From contig CAYZYO010000034.1 of assembly GCA_964482585.1 (NCBI GenBank), positions 1 to 20,352 of the forward strand: a DNA stretch of 20,352 nucleotides. Reading direction: 5' to 3'. Position numbers and translations under genes: made by a program. This DNA comes from CAYZYO01 sp964482585. Lineage in GTDB: Bacteria > Bacillota > Syntrophomonadia > Syntrophomonadales > Syntrophomonadaceae. Positions 14,623 through 20,352 of the stretch are shown one piece after another. The notes below the pieces were generated by a model that saw only the letters and a list, made by a program, of their open reading frames with translations, made no database searches and was not told where the DNA came from. Every line of letters begins with the position of its first letter. The first letter of the stretch is position 1.

Positions 14623-16152
14623 GTGAAAAAACTAAGGCTAATAAACAGCAGAATATTTATAACCTCACTATTGCTTCTAGTACAGCTTTTTTGGTTTATA
14701 TTTTTCTTAATTAAACTGACAAATTATTCTGCGGCAATAGGTATGGCTTTTTCAGTATTAAGTATTATGATTGTCTTATTCATTAATTTTAAGGAGGAGA
14801 ATACATCCTATAAGATTGGCTGGATTATTCTCATAATGGCGCTGCCGTTGTTTGCATGGCTATTTTATTTGTCTTTTGGAGATAAAAGACTATCCAAAGG
14901 TATGAGAATTCGTCTAAACAGACAACATGATAGAATTGCTGAATTGCTGAAATTAAATAATGGTCTTATAGACGAAATAGCTGAAATTGATGAACGTGCT
15001 ATAGGAACATGCAGGTATCTACAAGAGAAAAGCCATTATCCACTATACAAGAATACGGCAACCAAATACTACCCTTCAGGTGAAACTATGTTTGAAGATA
15101 TGCTTATAGAATTAAAGAAGGCGGAGCAGTTTATCTTTCTCGAGTATTTTATTATAGGTGAAGGACTAATGTGGAATAGTATCCTTGAGATACTTACCAG
15201 AAAGGCAGCAGAAGGTGTAGATGTCCGAATGATATATGATGATATAGGATCTCTATTATTACTCCCAGGTGACTTTACCAGGAGAATGGAGCAAAAGGGA
15301 ATTAAATGTATAGCCTTTAATAAGTTTAGACCGATACTTTCCCTCCCTATGAATAATCGTGACCATAGAAAGTACTTGGTTATCGATGGGCATACAGCTT
15401 TCAATGGGGGTATTAATCTGGCAGATGAATATATTAACGAGATAGAAAAATATGGATATTGGAAGGATACAGGTGTGCGATTAAAGGGGGATGCAGTTTG
15501 GAGTTTTACATTAATGTTTTTAGAAATGTGGAATGCATTTAGCAAAAACAAGGATATTTTAGAAGATTTTAAGCCTTATTTTAACAATATACCAGATTTT
15601 GAACCAACCGGATACGTACAGCCGTTTTCAGATTCGCCGCTTGATGATGAAACTGTCGGCGAAAATATCTACATTGAAATTCTGTCACAAGCCAAAAAAT
15701 ATGTTTATATTTTTACTCCTTATCTTATTATTGATACCGAGATGAAATCTTCTCTTTGTATGGCAGCAAAAAGAGGAGTAGATGTTAGGATTGTTACCCC
15801 TGGGAACCCAGATAAAAAAATTGTATATAGGTTTACCCGCTCTAATTATGCACCACTGCTGGAAGCGGGTATAAGGATATTCGAATATACGCCTGGTTTT
15901 ATTCATGCCAAGAGTTATGTTTGTGATGATGAATTAGCAGTTGTTGGCACCATTAACATGGATTATCGCAGCCTGTATCTGCATTTTGAATGTGCCACCC
16001 TTTTATATAAAACCAGTTCTATTTTTGATTTAAAAGCAGATGCAGCGGAAACTATATTAAAAAGCAACGAGGTTATACTAGATGACTGTAGACACGGTTT
16101 TTTGGGAAACGTGTTTGATGCAGTGATTAGAATATTCGCTCCGCTTTTTTAA
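14623..16152 (+). CDS. cls: Cardiolipin synthase
   Basis: 509 residues from GTG at 14623, chosen because AGAGG lies 10 bases upstream and the next residues (MKKLRLINSR) start a normal Cls N-terminus; the frame is open to TTG 14581 without a ribosome site. Three hydrophobic segments at about 12-30, 36-54 and 65-83 anchor it in the membrane. Two phospholipase-D HKD motifs are intact: HRKYLVID from His248 and HAKSYVCDD from His428, each with the following Gly-x-Asn or Asn residues. It joins two phosphatidylglycerols to make cardiolipin and glycerol. Length matches the family. Likely co-transcribed with the efflux pump upstream, an unusual pairing. Confidence 0.95.
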   Translation: MKKLRLINSRIFITSLLLLVQLFWFIFFLIKLTNYSAAIGMAFSVLSIMIVLFINFKEENTSYKIGWIILIMALPLFAWLFYLSFGDKRLSKGMRIRLNRQHDRIAELLKLNNGLIDEIAEIDERAIGTCRYLQEKSHYPLYKNTATKYYPSGETMFEDMLIELKKAEQFIFLEYFIIGEGLMWNSILEILTRKAAEGVDVRMIYDDIGSLLLLPGDFTRRMEQKGIKCIAFNKFRPILSLPMNNRDHRKYLVIDGHTAFNGGINLADEYINEIEKYGYWKDTGVRLKGDAVWSFTLMFLEMWNAFSKNKDILEDFKPYFNNIPDFEPTGYVQPFSDSPLDDETVGENIYIEILSQAKKYVYIFTPYLIIDTEMKSSLCMAAKRGVDVRIVTPGNPDKKIVYRFTRSNYAPLLEAGIRIFEYTPGFIHAKSYVCDDELAVVGTINMDYRSLYLHFECATLLYKTSSIFDLKADAAETILKSNEVILDDCRHGFLGNVFDAVIRIFAPLF

Positions 16153-16569
16153 AATGGGATTTTAGAAATAGTATCAAGCGATCGACCTTTCTGTTGACTT
16201 CTTGATGGCGATTAATACATATAATTGAGTAAATAGATTAAATAATCGTAAATATTAAAAAAAGGGTTTTTGTAGATAATAAAGGAAAACTAGCATAAAA
16301 AAGTTTTTCTTTTGGATATAGCTATGTAGAAACCATTGATTAATATATCAGTCTTAGCTAACTTATAAATATATGACTTAATCCTGGAAACATATTAAAC
16401 GGTTTGTTTGAAAATATTCTAAGAAAGAGTATAGTAATGTAGAGGCAGAAAATACATGCTATGTCAATATGTAAAACCTCGGTACATGTCTCCAGATTTA
16501 GCTCAATCATTTTTGCCGGGTTAAAGAGGAATTAATCTCAAATATGTAAAGGAAGGAGCAGGCTATTTA
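16153..16569. other. AT-rich intergenic region before ExoD gene
   Basis: About 415 bases with no coding signal. A promoter candidate lies at 16408-16435. An earlier TTGACT (16194) with TATAAT (16220) has a 20-base spacer and is less convincing. No clean terminator for cardiolipin synthase was seen. Confidence 0.4.
16408..16435 (+). promoter_or_regulatory. Promoter candidate for ExoD-like gene
   Basis: TTGAAA (16408-16413) and TATAGT (16430-16435) are separated by 16 bases. Transcription would start about 128 bases before the ATG. Confidence 0.4.
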
Positions 16570-17196
16570 ATGAATTGCCTTTTAGAACCCAGACTACCCA
16601 GTCAGTTAATTCGCGACATTATTAGAAACAAAAAAGGTAATTTTACTGTTGAGGATTTATTTAGGACTTTTGGTTCTCAGAGTTTTGGCTTAATGTTTAT
16701 AGTTATGGCCTTACCCTTGACTATTCCCTTACCACCAGGTATAGGATTTATTCCAGCGAGTCTTCTTTGCATCTGGGCTTTTCAGCGAGCATTGGGAGGG
16801 ACTCAACTTTGGTTACCCAAAGCTATTGGCAAAAGAAAGGTATCCCAGACGATTATTGACAAAATCGAAACTAAAGCACTGCCCCTGTGTGAGAAATTAG
16901 AAGGATGGTTCTTTAAAAACAGACAACTAAGCAGCCTTAAAGAAACTGAAATACGTTTAGCATCCTTAGCTGTAGTATTGTTGAGCATGTTAATTATGCT
17001 GCCAACCCCTTTTTTGAATTCTATTCCTGCTGTGATAATAATCCTCATGGGTTTAACCATTTTAAATAACAACCGGAGATTGCTCTGGATCAATATGAGC
17101 TTTAGCTTGCTGGCTTTGGGTGTTATCGGATCTACTTTGTATCTGGGATCGGAAGTTCTTTTAGAAGGGATTGAAGAATTTATAAAAGAAATTTAA
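16570..17196 (+). CDS. ExoD-like membrane protein
   Basis: 208 residues, ATG with AAGGAAGGAG upstream. The N-terminal 35 residues are soluble (FTVEDLFRTFGSQSFGLMFI), followed by the ExoD hallmark ALPLTIPLPPGIGFIPASLL. A basic loop with WLPKAIGKRKVSQ comes next, then the family's second hydrophobic half (about 130-165) and a last helix (about 172-195). ExoD (PF06055) proteins are associated with exopolysaccharide production and alkali tolerance in rhizobia, with no defined biochemistry. No polysaccharide cluster is adjacent here, so the role is open. Confidence 0.85.
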   Translation: MNCLLEPRLPSQLIRDIIRNKKGNFTVEDLFRTFGSQSFGLMFIVMALPLTIPLPPGIGFIPASLLCIWAFQRALGGTQLWLPKAIGKRKVSQTIIDKIETKALPLCEKLEGWFFKNRQLSSLKETEIRLASLAVVLLSMLIMLPTPFLNSIPAVIIILMGLTILNNNRRLLWINMSFSLLALGVIGSTLYLGSEVLLEGIEEFIKEI

Positions 17197-17269
17197 AAAA
17201 GTTCTCTATATCTATCTTAGCATTTTTACATGGCTTATAATTGATTGTATTGTTCTTTCTGATCCGCAA
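17180..17269 (-). CDS. Possible 29-aa ORF behind an excellent ribosome site
   Basis: On the minus strand TAGGGAGGTGATTA is followed by TTG at 17269-17267. GGAGGTGAT is nearly the full complement of the 16S 3' end, with a good 6-base spacing. The frame encodes 29 residues (MRIRKNNTINYKPCKNAKID...) to TAA at 17182-17180, overlapping the last codons of the convergent ExoD-like gene. The strong ribosome site is the only real evidence; the product is unrecognised and may be the remnant of a longer gene. Confidence 0.3.
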   Translation of the reverse strand: MRIRKNNTINYKPCKNAKIDIENFFKFLL

Positions 17270-17490
17270 TAATCACCTCCCTATAAATTTTCAAATCTTA
17301 TCCCTTATGTAATTTTTAATGCATTCTTTTTGGAAATGCCCTTAATTGATGAAAATATTGGAATGGTTGATTCTTACAAAAAACCTGCGATAAATTCAGG
17401 TACTGATTGTATAAGTATCTATTGGTTATGGTAGATAATAATGACACAAGATGTTAACCTGTTTATAGCAAATGAAAGGAGGTTTTGCTG

Positions 17491-18165
17491 GTGGCAGTTA
17501 GGATATGTCCACATGTGTATCAGGTTGGCGGAGGTAACCTTTCTCACCCCGATGATTGCTGCGTCTATTTAGTAGAATCCGAAAAAGAGCTGGCCCTGAT
17601 TGATGCTGGGGCAGGAAAGGGAAGCGAGCGTATAATTAAAAATATAAAAAACTGCGGTTTTTCTCCTGAAGGGGTTAAATATATTTTGATTACCCATGGT
17701 CACATAGATCACATTGGCGGTTTAAAGGATTTACAGGCGAAAACCGGTGCTCTGATTCTGGCCCATGAATTGGAGATTGATGCTATAGAAAATGGCAATC
17801 CGGTTTTAACGGCAGCTGACTGGTATGGAGTAAAATACCAGCCGGTTAAAGTAAATCAGGTTATTAAAAAGGATAGTGAAACCCTTACAATGAATAAGAT
17901 CGAATTTGTCTTTTTACATACCCCCGGGCATACCCCGGGAAGCCTATCGATTCTTTGCTGGTGTGCAGGCTTAAAAGTAATTTTCGGGCAGGACATTCAT
18001 GGGCCTTTTAATCAGGAGTGGGGATCAGATATTAATAAATGGCGCAGCTCAATGCAGCGACTGGTCAATCTGGATGCAGATATCCTGTGTGAAGGACATT
18101 TTGGTATTTACAAGCCGGCAACGGTAGTGCGTAAATATATCAAATCGTATTTGCGCAGATACTAA
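17491..18165 (+). CDS. MBL-fold metallo-hydrolase
   Basis: 224 residues. I chose GTG at 17491 because AAAGGAGG ends 8 bases earlier; TTG 17485 would be too close to it. Metallo-beta-lactamase fold with HGHIDH at 69-74 (His69, His71, Asp73, His74), His147 in PGHTPGS, Asp168 in GQDIHG and His203 in EGHFG, giving a complete dinuclear metal site. Size and PGHTPGS resemble glyoxalase-II-like thioesterases and related hydrolases, but the substrate is not defined. No signal peptide, so cytoplasmic. The gene is convergent with the small minus-strand unit at 18174-18468. Confidence 0.92.
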   Translation: MAVRICPHVYQVGGGNLSHPDDCCVYLVESEKELALIDAGAGKGSERIIKNIKNCGFSPEGVKYILITHGHIDHIGGLKDLQAKTGALILAHELEIDAIENGNPVLTAADWYGVKYQPVKVNQVIKKDSETLTMNKIEFVFLHTPGHTPGSLSILCWCAGLKVIFGQDIHGPFNQEWGSDINKWRSSMQRLVNLDADILCEGHFGIYKPATVVRKYIKSYLRRY

Positions 18166-18173
18166 AAAAGTAA

Positions 18174-18208
18174 AGAGAAGCAAGGGAACTTGTTTTCTTT
18201 GCTTCTCT
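18174..18208 (-). terminator. Rho-independent terminator of minus-strand small unit
   Basis: AGAGAAGCAA (18174-18183) and TTGCTTCTCT (18199-18208) form a perfect 10-bp stem with a 15-base loop. On the minus strand the stem is followed by TTTACTTTTTT; on the plus strand only by AATTAACTG. The direction therefore favours termination of a minus-strand transcript, though it may also help end the convergent MBL gene. Confidence 0.65.
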
Positions 18209-18320
18209 AATTAACTGTTTTCCAGCCGTCACAGTAAGAGATGGTTCCACCCAGGTAACTTTCCTTTTTAATAATACCATTACACCCGGCACGTGACTTA
18301 CCAACAGTATTTTTGCTCAA
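18207..18320 (-). CDS. Small protein ORF, 37 aa, next to a terminator
   Basis: Minus strand TTG at 18320-18318 to TAG at 18209-18207. The product reads MSKNTVGKSRAGCNGIIKKE then SYLGGTISYCDGWKTVN, with two cysteines and ordinary codons. The stop codon overlaps the first bases of the terminator stem, as in a compact real gene. The ribosome site is poor (AGGGGGAT about 12 bases upstream). No family recognised. It could be a genuine small protein or the 3' relic of a longer gene. Confidence 0.4.
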   Translation of the reverse strand: MSKNTVGKSRAGCNGIIKKESYLGGTISYCDGWKTVN

Positions 18321-18324
18321 TTAA

Positions 18325-18468
18325 TCAGATATCCCCCTGGTTTATCAAACAAGTCCTTTTCCTTATCCCGCCACCGTGATTTCGCATTTCCTGGAGAGTA
18401 TTTTTGACCGCGTTAACTGGATTTATATTCATTTGTTTGTTCAGGACTGTAAGTTGACCAATCGGCAT
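18325..18468 (-). CDS. Small ORF upstream in same minus-strand unit, 47 aa
   Basis: ATG at 18468-18466 to TGA at 18327-18325. The product begins MPIGQLTVLNKQMNINPVNA and contains NTLQEMRNHGGGIRKRTC. It ends four bases before the TTG of the next small ORF, which is in another frame. No Shine-Dalgarno is present. A weak minus-strand promoter (TTGTAA 18508-18503, TATAAA 18483-18478, 19-base spacer) would start transcription very near the ATG. The two ORFs could be the halves of one frameshifted gene or two tiny genes. Confidence 0.35.
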   Translation of the reverse strand: MPIGQLTVLNKQMNINPVNAVKNTLQEMRNHGGGIRKRTCLINQGDI

Positions 18469-18507
18469 TCGTAGTATTTTATAAAAGAAAGAGAGGACAG
18501 ATTTACA

Positions 18508-20208
18508 ATGAGAAAGTTTTTTGCGTTTTTATTGATTGCAGGTTTTCTGATATGTTTATGTGGAACATCTAGTGCCAAACTATTAAAGGGGACTTTTATT
18601 GATACTGGAGGGCATTGGGCTGAGAATGAAATCGAGACCGCTTATAACCGGGGCTTAATGCAGGGTGTGGGGACGGACAAGTTTGGTTTTAAAGTTTTTG
18701 CCCCTGAAGCAAACGTAAATCGCTATCAATTAGCGGTAGTGTCGGATCGGGCTTTTGATCTAGATTATGGGACAATGCGGTTTATTAAAGAGCCGGTTGC
18801 CAGCGATTATTACTCTGATTTAGAAAATGAAGCATGGTATAGTGGAGCGGTGACTTTAGGAGCAATCAACCATATATTTGCCGCGGACGGAGAGTTCAAA
18901 GGAGAAAAAGAGGTCAGTAGAATTGAAGCAGCCAGAGGAATTTACCGGGCTTTTCAGGCCAAAGGTATAAGTGTACCGATGATTATGCTGATGCCGATGT
19001 ATGATGATACTACCGAACTTGCCCAGGAAGATGTCAATGCTATGGTATTTGTAAGCAACACGGGAATTATGAAGGGGCACGATAATCTGTTCCGGCCTTA
19101 CGATCCGCTAACCAGGGCAGAACTGGCCCGGGTTTTAAATCAGGTGGTAAACCTGATAGAAATGAACCCGGTAGAGGCTGAACCCATTCCAGATATAGAA
19201 CTAGAGATTAAGGAAGAAAAAAGCGAATCCCAATTGATAAACATAGATCTAAATATTCCGGTGATAAAAGGCTTACAGAATAAAGAAATACAAACCAGGC
19301 TAAACCAGCTTTTAGAAAATGATGCCCGGGAACGTCAGAAGGCTATGATTGAAGAAGCTGAGTCTAATTCAGAATATATTCTAACTGAGCCTTATCACAC
19401 CTATGAACTGGTGAGCCGGTTTAATCAATACTATATTACCGAGAATACCTTAAGTTTTTATGTTGACTATTACAGTTTTACCGGTGGAGCCCATGGAATG
19501 ACCGAACGGAAGGCCTATAATTTTGATCTGAATACCGGAGAGGAGTTAACCTTAAGTGACTTGTTTGTTGAAAACTTTGATTACACTACAATGATTAATG
19601 AAAGGGTACAAAGGGCAATCAACCAGGACCCAGACACCTACTTTACAAGAGAGCATGGTTTTAAAGGCATTACCGGGGACCAGGGCTTTTACCTGGAAAA
19701 CAATAATTTGATAGTATATTTTCTACAATACGAAATTGCTCCCTACGCAGCTGGGATAAGGACGTTTCCCATACCCCTACAGTCTATAAACCAGAAGTTT
19801 GATAATGATAAGACATTAGTTGTGAAACTAATTGAAGACTTTGGCAGTAAACTTAAAAATGTCTCCCTGTTGGCCCCGGACAATGTAGTGAAAAATAGTA
19901 TACAAGAGAACTATGGCGAGTTTATTTCTCCTGAGCTTTTGGCCAAATGGCAAAGAGACCTGCAGGATATTCCGGGCAGGGTGCTTTCAAGCCCGTGGCC
20001 AGAGCGCATTTATATTTCAGAAATGGAGAGATTATCTGATTCTGAGTACCAAATAGAAGGGCAAATTATTGAAATGACCAGTGATGGTGTTGCTGCCAAG
20101 CGGCCTATTACTATAACAGCAGAAAAAATTGAAAACAGCTGGCTTATTACTGCCGTGAATATAGGTCCGTATTATGAGAGGGATACCACGGTCTACACCA
20201 ATAAATAA
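18508..20208 (+). CDS. SLH-domain protein with PdaC/DUF4163-DUF3298 domains
   Basis: 566 residues, ATG with GAGAGGA upstream. Signal peptide residues 1-23, likely cleaved after SSA. Three S-layer-homology repeats at about 30-75 (FIDTGGHWAENEIETAYNRG), 95-145 (YSDLENEAWYSGAVTLGAIN) and 162-215 (VFVSNTGIMKGHDNLFRPYD); these bind pyruvylated wall polymer. A charged linker follows (residues about 222-245). A DUF4163/PdaC-like domain (about 245-345) leads into DUF3298 (about 350-425: SFTGGAHGMTERKAYNFDLN, GEELTLSDLF). The rest (about 440-560) is an uncharacterised beta-rich domain. The pair of DUFs is often found in secreted or wall-bound proteins, sometimes next to a deacetylase, but no deacetylase domain is seen here. 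It sits on the cell surface and may have a wall-related binding role. Confidence 0.88.
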   Translation: MRKFFAFLLIAGFLICLCGTSSAKLLKGTFIDTGGHWAENEIETAYNRGLMQGVGTDKFGFKVFAPEANVNRYQLAVVSDRAFDLDYGTMRFIKEPVASDYYSDLENEAWYSGAVTLGAINHIFAADGEFKGEKEVSRIEAARGIYRAFQAKGISVPMIMLMPMYDDTTELAQEDVNAMVFVSNTGIMKGHDNLFRPYDPLTRAELARVLNQVVNLIEMNPVEAEPIPDIELEIKEEKSESQLINIDLNIPVIKGLQNKEIQTRLNQLLENDARERQKAMIEEAESNSEYILTEPYHTYELVSRFNQYYITENTLSFYVDYYSFTGGAHGMTERKAYNFDLNTGEELTLSDLFVENFDYTTMINERVQRAINQDPDTYFTREHGFKGITGDQGFYLENNNLIVYFLQYEIAPYAAGIRTFPIPLQSINQKFDNDKTLVVKLIEDFGSKLKNVSLLAPDNVVKNSIQENYGEFISPELLAKWQRDLQDIPGRVLSSPWPERIYISEMERLSDSEYQIEGQIIEMTSDGVAAKRPITITAEKIENSWLITAVNIGPYYERDTTVYTNK

Positions 20209-20266
20209 TAATGAGCCAGGGCAACGAACGGTAAATTTTAGAACAAACATCATATATAAGCATAGG

Positions 20267-20304
20267 TTAAGGGGAGTAAAAAGGGCCTTTTTTGCTCCCC
20301 TTAA
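20267..20304 (+). terminator. Strong hairpin after SLH gene
   Basis: TTAAGGGGAG (20267-20276) pairs perfectly with CTCCCCTTAA (20295-20304). Inside, AAAAAGGGCC with TTTTTT can extend the stem. A short AT tail follows. It lies 58 bases past the stop codon. Confidence 0.65.
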
Positions 20305-20313
20305 ATTTATTTC

Positions 20314-20352
20314 TTACAAGAGGTCACTTCCGAACCGTCCCCTTCTTGCAAT
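20314..20352. repeat. Possible edge of a REP-like element
   Basis: The last bases contain CAAGAGG, GAACCGTCCCC and TTCTTG, where the outer CAAGA/TCTTG can pair. GAACCGTCCCC-type motifs occur in dispersed palindromic elements of some Clostridia. Only the edge is visible, so this is tentative. Confidence 0.25.

Noticed and set aside
15069..15551. Minus-strand frame of 160 codons inside cardiolipin synthase.
   Set aside because: Antisense shadow of a strongly supported gene.

Overview
This window is AT-rich. It has Gram-positive style Shine-Dalgarno sequences (AGGAGG and GGAGGTGAT variants), frequent TTG and GTG starts, an S-layer-homology protein and sigma-A-like promoters. I infer a low-GC Firmicute, probably an anaerobic Clostridia/Peptococcaceae-type chromosome. 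That is inference from gene content; no rRNA or marker gene is present. No tRNA, rRNA, CRISPR array, intact transposase or phage module was seen.

Layout, left to right. A partial minus-strand gene runs off the left edge (1-214). A five-helix membrane protein of unknown function follows (607-1710). Next is a DUF2294/MpsC-like gene (2163-2597) behind a strong promoter and a long hairpin-bearing leader, then a zinc-dependent medium-chain dehydrogenase (2786-3841) and a minus-strand flavodoxin-fold NAD(P)H oxidoreductase (4320-4901). Both flanks of the oxidoreductase carry what look like broken genes (3867-4190 minus, with an in-frame TGA; 4939-5215 plus, with a frameshift). An orphan formate-dehydrogenase-type cytochrome b (5325-6011) has its own terminator. 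A zinc-ribbon protein with a long acidic tail (6528-7070) and a GH3/NagZ-type lipoprotein (7483-8712) come next.

The middle section has a divergent pair: a beta-propeller-like protein (9088-10596, minus) and a GH130 glycoside phosphorylase (10791-11948, plus). A 12-bp perfect palindrome lies inside the GH130 promoter, suggesting sugar-responsive repression. A 24-bp inverted-repeat REP/MITE-like element separates this pair from a two-CBS-domain protein (12304-12759).

The right section is envelope-oriented: a 14-TM DHA2-type efflux pump (13139-14560), cardiolipin synthase (14623-16152), an ExoD-like membrane protein (16570-17196), an MBL-fold hydrolase (17491-18165) and an SLH/PdaC-like secreted protein (18508-20208). 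A short minus-strand unit of one or two small ORFs, ending in a hairpin plus T-tract, sits between the last two (18174-18468).

Most genes appear to be single transcription units with long spacers. The clearest functional theme is cell envelope and carbohydrate handling (GH3, GH130, Cls, ExoD, SLH protein). The most interesting hidden content is in the spacers: small or decayed ORFs, a 28-bp dispersed repeat, leader hairpins and operator-like palindromes.
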